A DNA stretch of 64,000 nt, taken from Sphingomicrobium marinum (GTDB lineage Bacteria > Pseudomonadota > Alphaproteobacteria > Sphingomonadales > Sphingomonadaceae). Below are positions 18,156 to 26,538 of this stretch, piece after piece. Each line of letters starts with the position of its first letter. The stretch's first letter is position 1. The notes below the pieces were generated by a model, which worked only from the letters and a program-made list of their open reading frames with translations, made no database searches and had not been told where the DNA came from. The stretch lies in assembly GCF_026157105.1 (NCBI RefSeq), contig NZ_JANPVQ010000001.1, forward strand, positions 1,357,501 through 1,421,500. Direction: 5' to 3'. Made by a program: the position numbers and the translations under genes.

Positions 18156-19874
18156 TCAGAGCCTTGAACGTTGAAGGTCGATGTCAGCCTTAGCCCAGAC
18201 AATCGCGAAATTGCGCTCGACTTCCTCGGAGGACTTGCCCTGTGCCGCTAACGCCGCGATCAAACCTGCCATCGACCATCCGTTGCGCGGATAGTCTTCC
18301 AAATCCTTGCGATAAACGGCTTCGGCATCGGCGGCCCGGCCGCTTTCGAGCAAGGCCTGTCCGAGCGATTGGCGCGTCGGGTAATACCAGAAGGGCGGCT
18401 CCATGTAGGGCAGGCCATCCTGCAATGTGACTGCCTCCTCGAACAGCGAGATGGCGCGGTCGTTGCGGCCCGCCGCAAGAGCGACTTCGCCGGCAAGCAG
18501 GCGGTGCGCGATATTGAGCAGCACCGAAGCCGGGTAGTCCGCCGCATCGAGGAAGCGGATCTGCACCGTATCCTTGGCGGCTGCCAGGGCTTCGAGCTCG
18601 CCTTGCGCTGCCTCGGCATCACCCAAGTGCACATGCGCGATGCCGCGCGCATAATGCGCGATCGCCCGGCTGTAATCGCGCGGGGTAGGGGGCGCGGATT
18701 CAGCCAGGATATCTTGCCAGCGCCCGAACTGCACCTTGGTCAGAAGCGGGATTGTCTTGAAGAATTCGACCGTCGGGAACTGCTCGATCTGTTCCATGCG
18801 TACATTGTCGGCCAGCTTTTGCGCCGATTGCATGGCCATCGCGCTTTGCCCCGACATGCTGGTCGCGGCCCACAGGAAGTGGATATTGTGCGGGTAATAG
18901 GCGGCTGGATAGAAGCCCTGCGCATTGCATGCCGCGATATATTCCTCATCCACCGCCGCGGCGCGAACATTGGCCTGCGCAGCATCGTCATAGCGACCGA
19001 CGCGCCAGTAGATATGCGCGGGCATGTGGACGAGATGTCCCGATCCCGGCACGAGACCCAACAGGCGGTCCGCCTCATCCTCGGCACGGCCCGGGTTCGC
19101 CGACGCTTCGACGGCGTGAATGTAGAGGTGCAGCGCTAGCGGATGGTTGGGGCTGCGCTCGATGATCCGCTCGAGCGACGCAATGACCTTCCTGGTGTCC
19201 TCCTTGGGCGTCGTCGGGTCGGACCAATAGTCCCATGGCATCAGGTTCATCAGCGCTTCGGCGTATATTGCAGCCGCGTCGTCATCACCCGGGTAAGCCG
19301 CGACATATCGCCCCATTGCATCAGCATAGGCCTGGTCGAGCGGTTCGCGCGCCGTGTCCGGATCGCCATTGTAGCGCGCGGCCTGCGCTTCGATGAGCGC
19401 CCGTTCCTGCATGCTGGCATTGCCGCGCAATTCCATCGCCTTGTTGATCGCAGCAAAGGCGGAAGCCCGCGCCTCAGGGCTCATCACTGCCTTACCTTTG
19501 GACGTCACGTTGATGTTCGGTCCGGTCGCCAGCGCTTCGCCCCAGAAGCACATGGCACAATTGGCATCGAGCCGCTGCGCCGCGCGGAACGATCGTATCG
19601 CCTCGGCGTGATTGAAACCGAAGGCGAGCACCATGCCCTGATTGAAGTAGCGCTGCGCGGCCGGGCTCGTCGTCGTGATCGGACGTCGGTACGCGCCCAT
19701 GCCCTCAAACAAGGGCGCGCCGGCAGCCTCGGCAAGGGAAAGGTCATCGGACTGGGCCAAGTCGTAGGTGAGCGGTGCTGCATCTTGCACCGCGTCATCG
19801 GTCATACAGCCACCCAGGCTCACCAATAGCGCTGGCAGGCTCGCACCTGCGATCCATTTCATCTTGCCGAGCAT
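18156..19874 (-). CDS. TPR-containing lipoprotein
   Basis: 572 residues. The N terminus MLGKMKWIAGASLPALLVSLGGC is a lipoprotein signal with Cys at the lipobox. The mature protein has many TPR-like helical pairs, e.g. AQRYFNQGMVLAFGFNHAEA near 67 and CAMCFWGEALATGPNIN near 97, and a conserved histidine-rich core (HLVHMPAHIYWRVGRYDDA near 275). This pattern is typical of a family of predicted exported TPR proteins of unknown function. GAGGGG lies eight bases before the ATG at 19874. An 11-bp inverted repeat covers the start codon. The frame is open to 20261, overlapping the M28 peptidase, and I reject that extension. Confidence 0.8.
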   Translation of the reverse strand: MLGKMKWIAGASLPALLVSLGGCMTDDAVQDAAPLTYDLAQSDDLSLAEAAGAPLFEGMGAYRRPITTTSPAAQRYFNQGMVLAFGFNHAEAIRSFRAAQRLDANCAMCFWGEALATGPNINVTSKGKAVMSPEARASAFAAINKAMELRGNASMQERALIEAQAARYNGDPDTAREPLDQAYADAMGRYVAAYPGDDDAAAIYAEALMNLMPWDYWSDPTTPKEDTRKVIASLERIIERSPNHPLALHLYIHAVEASANPGRAEDEADRLLGLVPGSGHLVHMPAHIYWRVGRYDDAAQANVRAAAVDEEYIAACNAQGFYPAAYYPHNIHFLWAATSMSGQSAMAMQSAQKLADNVRMEQIEQFPTVEFFKTIPLLTKVQFGRWQDILAESAPPTPRDYSRAIAHYARGIAHVHLGDAEAAQGELEALAAAKDTVQIRFLDAADYPASVLLNIAHRLLAGEVALAAGRNDRAISLFEEAVTLQDGLPYMEPPFWYYPTRQSLGQALLESGRAADAEAVYRKDLEDYPRNGWSMAGLIAALAAQGKSSEEVERNFAIVWAKADIDLQRSRL

Positions 19875-19947
19875 TTGCTGATCCCCTCGTGCTTTCGATC
19901 CAGTCGATAGCCCACCCGGGAGGACGCTATAACATAGATCAGCAAAT
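19873..19947. repeat. 11-bp perfect inverted repeat spanning the TPR lipoprotein start
   Basis: Arms ATTTGCTGATC (19873-19883) and GATCAGCAAAT (19937-19947) are perfect complements 53 bases apart. In the leftward transcript the 3' arm runs into the AUG of the TPR lipoprotein (start 19874), so the hairpin would hide the initiation region. Confidence 0.6.
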
Positions 19948-19957
19948 TTGGGGAGAG

Positions 19958-21283
19958 CTACTCCTCGTTGACTGGGCCCGCCATCACCATCAGCATGGTC
20001 GTCCAAGCGGCGACATTTTGCTGGAACTGGTCGCGATCGACCTTGTCGAGCGTGTCGTTGGCGGTGTGGTGTAGATCGAAATATCGCGTACCGTCCTGTC
20101 GCAGGCTCAGTCCCGGTGCGCCTTCCTGCATCAACGGCCCGATGTCCGCGCCGCCAGCGCTGGTGTAGCTGCCGGGTACGATGCCGAGCGGCGCGAGCGC
20201 AGCGCGCAACCGATCGGCTTCGTCCTTGCGATTTTCGCCAATATTGGTGTCGACGCGCCAAACGCGATCGGCACCGAAATCGCTTTCGGCGACGACATGG
20301 TAATCGGTACCGTCATGCCGCGCGGCAAAATCGCGCCCGCCATGGATCCCGACCTCTTCGGCACCGTACCAGACGATCTCGATGGTGCGCTCCGGCTGTC
20401 CCATATCCATGATCCGCTTGGCCGCCGCCGCGACAATGGCGCAGCCCGCGCCGTCATCGAACACGCCTGGTGCATTGTCCCAACTGTCGAGATGGCAGGC
20501 GACTAACACCTTCTTGGCATCGGGATCGCGTCCCGGCACTTCGGCGATCACATTGCCGCTGGTCTGCGGTCCGATCTGCTGGGGCGTCATCAAGAGATCG
20601 ATCGTGATGGGCTTGCCGAGCGCGAGAAGTCGGCGAAGCTGTCCAGCATCGGGAACCGAGAGCGCGCCCGCCGGGATGGGCGTCGCATCGCCGAAATTGG
20701 TCATACCGGTATGCGGCAGCCGGTCGTTATCCGTGCCGATCGATTTGACGAGGATTGCCGCTGCCCCGCGGCGCGATGCCTCCGCCGGTCCGAAGAATCG
20801 CGCGCCGCCAAAAGCGCTATAGCTTGATCCGTCCTGCGTCGGCGTCATGTCATGCCAGATGAAGACGATCTTGCCCTGCTGCTCGCTCGCGGGCGCAGCG
20901 AGGAAATCGGCATAGCTGTCATATCCCACGACCTGCGCCTTGATCCCGTCAATACCCGTCGACCCCGAATTGCCGAGCGCGGTGACGATCAGTTCCTGGC
21001 TGTGATCGCCAAGCACCCGGGCTTTTTCTTCGCCGCGTACCCAGGTCGGCATGGTGAATTCTTCCACGCGCACGTTGGAAAAGCCCAGCGCATTCAACCG
21101 TTCGACCGACCATGCGCGCGCCCGTGCCTCAGCGGACGTGCCGCCCAGCCTGGGTCCGACCTCAGTCGTCAGATCGACAAGGATCTCCCACGCGATTTCG
21201 TCTTCAAGCGCATCGGCCTGGATGTCGGCGAGGGGTTGGGCGGAAGCGGCGGCGAGCGCGGAAAGCGCGATAAGGCTGATCAT
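19958..21283 (-). CDS. M28-family zinc metallopeptidase with PA domain
   Basis: 441 residues with a signal peptide (MISLIALSALAAASAQP). A PA-like insert (about 110-230, YDSYADFLAAPASEQQGKIV) precedes the M28 catalytic part. Metal ligands and catalytic acids can be seen in ACHLDSWDNAPGVFDDGAG, WYGAEEVG, ESDFGAD and near the end in DLHHTANDT. M28 enzymes are aminopeptidases or carboxypeptidases; the substrate is not clear. It is presumably periplasmic. The downstream TPR lipoprotein starts 84 bases after its stop. Confidence 0.92.
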   Translation of the reverse strand: MISLIALSALAAASAQPLADIQADALEDEIAWEILVDLTTEVGPRLGGTSAEARARAWSVERLNALGFSNVRVEEFTMPTWVRGEEKARVLGDHSQELIVTALGNSGSTGIDGIKAQVVGYDSYADFLAAPASEQQGKIVFIWHDMTPTQDGSSYSAFGGARFFGPAEASRRGAAAILVKSIGTDNDRLPHTGMTNFGDATPIPAGALSVPDAGQLRRLLALGKPITIDLLMTPQQIGPQTSGNVIAEVPGRDPDAKKVLVACHLDSWDNAPGVFDDGAGCAIVAAAAKRIMDMGQPERTIEIVWYGAEEVGIHGGRDFAARHDGTDYHVVAESDFGADRVWRVDTNIGENRKDEADRLRAALAPLGIVPGSYTSAGGADIGPLMQEGAPGLSLRQDGTRYFDLHHTANDTLDKVDRDQFQQNVAAWTTMLMVMAGPVNEE

Positions 21284-21305
21284 GGGCGCGGACGCTAGTC
21301 GCGCT

Positions 21306-22379
21306 TTACAGAAGCCGCAACTGGTCGCCGCTCGGCGGCTCGAACAGGTCGGTGCGCAGCTTGAACTTTTCGCGTCCCAGCCCGTGGTCGCGGCACGCCT
21401 TGTCGAACCGCTTGCGGAACAACTGCGCCCACACGCCCTTGCCGGTCAGGCGGCTATGAAAGTTGGGATCATTGTCTCGCCCGCCGCGCATTTCGCGGAT
21501 CGTTGCCATCACCTTGCCCGCGCGCTCGGGATAATGCGCATCGAGCCAGTCGCGGAATAGCGGTGCAACCTCGTGCGGCAGTCGAACTGGCAGTGAAAAA
21601 GCATTGCCCGCACCGGCCTTGGCACCTGCTTCGACGATGGCTTCCATCTCGTGATCGGTGATATGCGGAATGACGGGCGACACCGACAGGTACACGGGCA
21701 CGCCTACCTCGGCGAGTTGGCGGATCGCGGCAATCCGTTTGCGCGCAGCGGGGGCGCGCGGCTCCAGGGTGGCATGGACCTTCGGATCGAGCGAGGTGAC
21801 CGACAGCGCGACCGCCGCCAGCCCCAATTTGGCTGCCGGGGCGATCACATCGAGATCACGTAGCACGCGGTCCGACTTAGTGGTGATCGTGAAGGGATGC
21901 TTCAGCTCCCACAGCACCTTCAAGATCTCGCGCGTGATCTGCCACCGCCCGTCGATGGGCTGGTAAGGGTCGGTGTTGGTGCCGAGCGCGATCGGGGCAG
22001 GCGTATAGCCTTTTCGCCCGAGCGTCTGGTGCAGCAATGCCGCCGCATCGGGCTTCACGAACAGCTTGCTTTCGAAATCCAGTCCCGGTGAAAGGTCGTG
22101 ATAGGCATGGGTAGGGCGCGCGAAGCAGTAGATGCAGCCATGTTCGCACCCGCGATACGGATTGACCGACCGGTCGAACCCGATGTCGGGAGACTTGTTG
22201 CGCGTCAGGATGGTGCGCGGTTTTTCGATGGTGACCGAGGTCCGCCGCTTCGGCGCCGGCCCATCGATCTGCATGCGCTGATCGAGCCAATCCCCGTCCA
22301 TTTCCCGCGCCTGCAATCCGAAGCGAAGAGGGGTGGTATTGCGCGTTGCTCCGCGCCCTTTGTGCGACTCGACTGGCAT
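21306..22379 (-). CDS. PA0069-family radical SAM protein
   Basis: 357 residues. The radical SAM cluster motif is CEHGCIYCFARP near 80. Other family marks are NPYRGCEHG, ALGTNTDPYQP, TITTKSDRVLRD and SVTSLDP. The family resembles spore photoproduct lyase in its SAM core, but the reaction is unknown. The protein begins MPVESHKGRGA, a common start in the family. Genes on both sides run in the same leftward direction with small gaps. Confidence 0.9.
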   Translation of the reverse strand: MPVESHKGRGATRNTTPLRFGLQAREMDGDWLDQRMQIDGPAPKRRTSVTIEKPRTILTRNKSPDIGFDRSVNPYRGCEHGCIYCFARPTHAYHDLSPGLDFESKLFVKPDAAALLHQTLGRKGYTPAPIALGTNTDPYQPIDGRWQITREILKVLWELKHPFTITTKSDRVLRDLDVIAPAAKLGLAAVALSVTSLDPKVHATLEPRAPAARKRIAAIRQLAEVGVPVYLSVSPVIPHITDHEMEAIVEAGAKAGAGNAFSLPVRLPHEVAPLFRDWLDAHYPERAGKVMATIREMRGGRDNDPNFHSRLTGKGVWAQLFRKRFDKACRDHGLGREKFKLRTDLFEPPSGDQLRLL

Positions 22380-22419
22380 ACCCCAAGCCTATGCCACCCA
22401 CGAGAACATAACAAGAACG

Positions 22420-24105
22420 TTATAGGTCGGGGTAAGTCGGCCAGCGGTGTTCGACGAGATCCTTCAGCGCCGCCGGAGTCGATCCGGCCTGCGCATGGTA
22501 GACAAAGTAGTTGCGCAGCACGGCGGGCACGTAGAAGCGCGTTTCCCAATAGCTCAGGCTTTCGATCCAGAGCAGCGGATCGCCCTTGTCATTTATGCCG
22601 TTCCAGCGCCGCACCGGCACTGGCCCGGCGTTATAGGCGGCGATGATGCGCGGCAGCTGGTCCTGCAAATAGCGATCGCCGCGCACTTCCTCGATATAGG
22701 CCTGGCCATAGTCGAGATTATATTCGGGGATCTTGAGCGTCTCCACTGAAGGCGGACTGTCGCCGCGCCGCCGTGCGATGTCGCCCGCCGTGCCGGGGCG
22801 CACCTGCATCAATCCGACGGCATTGGCCGGGCTGACCGCCTGGGTGCGGAAATCGCTTTCTTGGATGATGTGCGAATAGGCCATCAGCGGGTCGATCCGC
22901 CACCCGTTGTTGGGCCGCCATGCCGGCGCCGGATAGCGCGCCGATATGTTCACCTTGGCACCCCGCGGGCCATTGGTACCAAGATAATATTGCGCCGATC
23001 CCAGGCTCAACCGCCGAGCGATTTCGACAAGTGCCGGTTGGTCGGTCGGCTCGCCGATCGCGGCCTGGTGGCGTAGCAGCTCATCCGCCAGCGCGCGTCG
23101 ACCAAGACCGGCCATGACGATCGCGCGGCGTACGTTGGGAAGCGCCTCGACGCGGCGCAGCGTCTGCTCCGAAGGCGCCTCCACTTGCACCGGTAGGGTG
23201 CGCACCATGCCCAGCGTCTCGCGCGCGATCTGGCCGTAAAAGCTTTCGGGATCGACCGACGCTGCGCGCATGCGCGGTGCCACTTCGTGGGGCCTGCCGC
23301 ATGCCTGTTCCGCGCGCGCCGACCAATAATGCCCGGCTGCTGCCAACTCGCTGTCGCGCGTGCCGAGCGCGGCATAGCGGAAGGCCCCCGATGCGCTGTT
23401 GCAATCGTTGAGTCGCCACGCCGCCAACCCTTCAACCCATGCCGCCTGCGCGCTCCATTCGGGGGCCTGGTAGCTGCGTCCTTCGCGCGCCACCCGAAGC
23501 GCGTCATGGTCGCGCCCTTCGGTATAATAAAGCCACGCCACACGCTGGGCGATTTCGGCACGGCCACCATATCCCATCAGCGCGATGGCTTCGCGGTAAT
23601 GCGCCTCTGCGCCTTCGGGATCGTTGGCTTCGACGAATTGCTGGATGATCGGACGCAGGCGATCGGCTTGGGCATCGCCGCTGACCGTTCCCGGCCGGAA
23701 GCGGCGCGGGGCAGCGCCAAAGCTGATCATCCGCTGCCGCGCGATAACGGGGATGGGGTCGGCACCGCGACGCTGCGCCAGGCTCGCCAGTTGCGCCGCC
23801 TGCGGCAGTTCGCGGGCGCGGACGATTAGATCGGTAAGCGCTGCCGCCGACACTTCGGGCGAACCCGCAGCCAAATAGAGTTCGGCGCGCACCAATGCCT
23901 CCACCGGATCGCGCCTGTCGAGCCGATCGACCAGCGCCGACGCGACCGCCCATTGCCTGGTGTAAATGGCGTTGAGCGCATTGGCCGGCGTCGCTTCGGG
24001 CAGCGCGATCTGCTCGACCACGGGGGGAGGGGCATCTTGCGCAGGCCGGGGGGCAAGCGGATCGACTTGCTGGGCCAATGCCAGCAGCGCCAGGGTCAGG
24101 CTCAT
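22420..24105 (-). CDS. Lytic murein transglycosylase (SLT family)
   Basis: 561 residues with a short signal peptide (MSLTLALLALAQ). The N-terminal two thirds form an alpha-helical superhelix of TPR-like units. The C-terminal SLT domain has the catalytic glutamate in YSHIIQESDFRTQAVSPA near 415 and the motif AVGLMQVRPGTAGDIA, followed by YNLDYGQAYIEE and YNAGPVPVRRW. It cleaves the MurNAc-GlcNAc bond of peptidoglycan with formation of 1,6-anhydroMurNAc. The start overlaps the stop of the upstream glycosylase gene in an ATGA. Confidence 0.93.
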   Translation of the reverse strand: MSLTLALLALAQQVDPLAPRPAQDAPPPVVEQIALPEATPANALNAIYTRQWAVASALVDRLDRRDPVEALVRAELYLAAGSPEVSAAALTDLIVRARELPQAAQLASLAQRRGADPIPVIARQRMISFGAAPRRFRPGTVSGDAQADRLRPIIQQFVEANDPEGAEAHYREAIALMGYGGRAEIAQRVAWLYYTEGRDHDALRVAREGRSYQAPEWSAQAAWVEGLAAWRLNDCNSASGAFRYAALGTRDSELAAAGHYWSARAEQACGRPHEVAPRMRAASVDPESFYGQIARETLGMVRTLPVQVEAPSEQTLRRVEALPNVRRAIVMAGLGRRALADELLRHQAAIGEPTDQPALVEIARRLSLGSAQYYLGTNGPRGAKVNISARYPAPAWRPNNGWRIDPLMAYSHIIQESDFRTQAVSPANAVGLMQVRPGTAGDIARRRGDSPPSVETLKIPEYNLDYGQAYIEEVRGDRYLQDQLPRIIAAYNAGPVPVRRWNGINDKGDPLLWIESLSYWETRFYVPAVLRNYFVYHAQAGSTPAALKDLVEHRWPTYPDL

Positions 24106-24809
24106 GCGTCCTCGGCAGTAAGTATGAGAAGATCGGCCCAGGCCATTGCCTTGTCCTGCGGGCGCTTGAGCAGCCAGCGCGGATGGAAGGTCGCCACCGT
24201 GCGCACCCCTTCCACCTGGTGCAAGCGGCCCCGTGCCTTGGCCAGCGGCTCACCCAGCAAGGCCCGCGACGCCGCATCGCCGAACAGGAGCAAGCGTTGC
24301 GGCTTGAATGCCTGCACCTGCATCCTTGCAAGTGCCGCCAATTCCTCGAGAGCCTCGGGCGCGACCTTTTCGCCGGGTCGGTGCGCCGGTTCCAGCAGGG
24401 CGCGCGCGCAATCGTCGCGTTTCAGGTCGAGCGCTTTGAGCATCCGGTCGAACAATTGGCCGGCTTCGCCGCCGAACGGCTTGCCAACCGCCGCGTCCGC
24501 CTTGTCCGGTCGATCGCCGAGAATCATCATCGGCGCCCCGACGGGGCCAAGCGCCGGCACGTGCCGCGCCTTCATCGCTGCCGATCGCATTTCGAGGAAC
24601 GCCGCGACATCTTCGCTCGATTGGGGAAGCCGTGCCGCGCGCACCTTGGGCGGCGCGCTGACGGGCTTGGCGCGCGTGAGTTCATGCACCTCCAGCCAGG
24701 AGGGCGGCTCGTTACGCACCGCGACATCCACGCCGGCTTCGTCGTAAAATTCCAGCAAGGCGCGCGCTGCGTCGCGGTCGATTCCATCCATGGACGCACG
24801 ATTGGCCAT
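24102..24809 (-). CDS. Uracil-DNA glycosylase-like protein (family 4/5 type)
   Basis: 235 residues. The glycosylase fold is marked by MMILGDRPDKADAAVGKPFGG followed by EAGQLFDRMLKALDL near 105-125, and by TFHPRWLLKRP near 205, which holds the conserved HP. The first motif is altered: family 4 enzymes usually have GEAPG and ED where this has GDRPD. No Fe-S cysteine set is visible; the only cysteine noted lies in the RDDCARALLEP segment. It may therefore have changed specificity. The ATG at 24809 is chosen; the frame is open to 25124 but overlaps the divergent ETF-QO gene. Confidence 0.75.
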   Translation of the reverse strand: MANRASMDGIDRDAARALLEFYDEAGVDVAVRNEPPSWLEVHELTRAKPVSAPPKVRAARLPQSSEDVAAFLEMRSAAMKARHVPALGPVGAPMMILGDRPDKADAAVGKPFGGEAGQLFDRMLKALDLKRDDCARALLEPAHRPGEKVAPEALEELAALARMQVQAFKPQRLLLFGDAASRALLGEPLAKARGRLHQVEGVRTVATFHPRWLLKRPQDKAMAWADLLILTAEDA

Positions 24810-24810
24810 G

Positions 24811-24826
24811 TTGACCGCGCGGTCAA
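24811..24826. promoter_or_regulatory. Perfect 16-bp palindrome, probable operator
   Basis: TTGACCGCGCGGTCAA is a perfect palindrome in the 76-base gap between the divergent glycosylase-like and ETF-QO genes. It is adjacent to the glycosylase ATG and 59 bases upstream of the ETF-QO start. Its size and symmetry are typical of a TetR-family operator; the regulator is not in the window. Confidence 0.6.
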
Positions 24827-24885
24827 TTCGCTGGCAGGGGTTGATCAAGCCCAAAAGAGGGCAAAATGCGATCAAGGGAATGAGT

Positions 24886-26538
24886 ATGAGCGACCGGGAG
24901 TCGATGGAATATGATGTCGTGATCGTAGGCGCGGGCCCCGCCGGCCTGTCCGCCGCGATCCGATTGAAACAATTGGCCGAGGAAAAAGGCCAGGACATTG
25001 AAGTCGCCGTGCTCGAAAAGGGCTCCGAAGTCGGCGCGCATATCCTCTCGGGCGCGGTGATCGATCCCAAGAGCCTCGATGAATTACTGCCCGACTGGCG
25101 CGAAGACGATAGCTGCCCGCTCAAGATCGAAGTCAGCGAAAACCATCACTGGGTGTTGACCGATAGCGGCCATGTCAGCGTACCGCATCTGCTGACCCCC
25201 AGCTTCATGCACAACAAGGGCTGCTTTACCGGCAGCCTTGGCAACCTGACCCGCTGGCTCGCCGAAAAGGCGGAGGGTTTGGGCGTCGAGATCTTCCCGG
25301 GCTTCGCGGCTGCCGAGATCCTCTACAATGAGGACGGCAGCATGAAGGGTGTCGCTACCGGCGATGTCGGCATCGGCCGGAACGGCGAACATCGCCCCGA
25401 TTATGAACGCGGCATGGAATTACATGCCAAATATACGCTGATGGGCGAGGGGGCCCGCGGCCATCTGACCAAGCAGCTCACCGACAAGTTCGGCCTGCGC
25501 GAGGAGAGCGGCCCGCAGGTTTATGGCATTGGTATCAAGGAGTTGTGGGACATTCCTGCCGAAAAGCATAAGCCCGGACGCGTGATCCATACGCAGGGCT
25601 GGCCGCTCGAGGACGCATGGGGCGGGGGCTTTTTGTATCACCAGGATAATGGCCAGGTCGCGCTGGGGTTCGTCGTCGCGCTCGACTATGACAACCCGTA
25701 TTTGCGTCCCTTCGAGGAAATGCAGCGCTGGAAGACTCATCCGGATATTCGCGCCGAGATCGAAGGCGGCAAGCGCGTGTCCTACGGTGCGCGTGCCATC
25801 AACGAAGGCGGCTACCAGGCCATCCCGCAGCTGGCTTTCCCGGGCGGCGCGCTGATCGGCTGTTCGGCAGGGTTCGTCAACGTACCCCGCATCAAGGGCA
25901 CGCATACCGCGATGAAGACCGGCATGATGGCTGCAGAACATGCTGCCGAAGCACTCGCCAGCCAGCGCAAGAACGACACGCTCGAGGGCTACGAGCCCGC
26001 GGTGCGCGCAAGCTGGGTCGGCAAGGAGCTGAAGAAGGTCCGCAACGTCCAACCGATGGTGGCGAAGTTTGGCGGCCAGTTTGGCAGCTTCCTCGCGGGC
26101 ATTGAAATGTGGCTCAACCATCTTGGCATCGGCACGCCGTGGACGATGAAGCACACCGCCGATCACAAGCATATGCGCCATAAGGATCATGTCGCGCCGA
26201 TCCACTATCCCAAACCCGATGGCGTGCTGACCTTCGACAAATTGTCCTCGGTCTACATCTCGAATACCAATCACGAGGAAGACCAGATGGTTCACCTCCA
26301 GCTCAAGGACCCGAGCGTCGCGATCGAGGTGAATTACAAATGCTATGACAGTCCCGAGCAGCGCTACTGCCCGGCAGGCGTCTACGAAATCGTGGGCGAG
26401 GAAGAGGGCAATCCGAGGCTTCAGATCAACGCGCAGAATTGCGTGCATTGCAAAACCTGCGACATCAAGGACATGACGCAGAACATCAACTGGGTGGTTC
26501 CGGAGGGCGGCGGTGGCCCAAATTATCCGAACATGTAA
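24886..26538 (+). CDS. Electron transfer flavoprotein-ubiquinone oxidoreductase
   Basis: 550 residues. ETF-QO takes electrons from ETF (fatty-acid and amino-acid oxidation) and passes them to ubiquinone at the inner membrane. The FAD fold is YDVVIVGAGPAGLSAAIRL at the start. GCSAGFVNVPRIKGTH near 325 and the C-terminal 4Fe-4S ligands (CPAGVYE and NCVHCKTCDIKD, near 505 and 528) complete the family pattern. The ATG at 24886 is preferred over that at 24880 because AAGGGA ends six bases before it. The downstream TPR gene overlaps its 3' end by 26 bases. Confidence 0.96.
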   Translation: MSDRESMEYDVVIVGAGPAGLSAAIRLKQLAEEKGQDIEVAVLEKGSEVGAHILSGAVIDPKSLDELLPDWREDDSCPLKIEVSENHHWVLTDSGHVSVPHLLTPSFMHNKGCFTGSLGNLTRWLAEKAEGLGVEIFPGFAAAEILYNEDGSMKGVATGDVGIGRNGEHRPDYERGMELHAKYTLMGEGARGHLTKQLTDKFGLREESGPQVYGIGIKELWDIPAEKHKPGRVIHTQGWPLEDAWGGGFLYHQDNGQVALGFVVALDYDNPYLRPFEEMQRWKTHPDIRAEIEGGKRVSYGARAINEGGYQAIPQLAFPGGALIGCSAGFVNVPRIKGTHTAMKTGMMAAEHAAEALASQRKNDTLEGYEPAVRASWVGKELKKVRNVQPMVAKFGGQFGSFLAGIEMWLNHLGIGTPWTMKHTADHKHMRHKDHVAPIHYPKPDGVLTFDKLSSVYISNTNHEEDQMVHLQLKDPSVAIEVNYKCYDSPEQRYCPAGVYEIVGEEEGNPRLQINAQNCVHCKTCDIKDMTQNINWVVPEGGGGPNYPNM

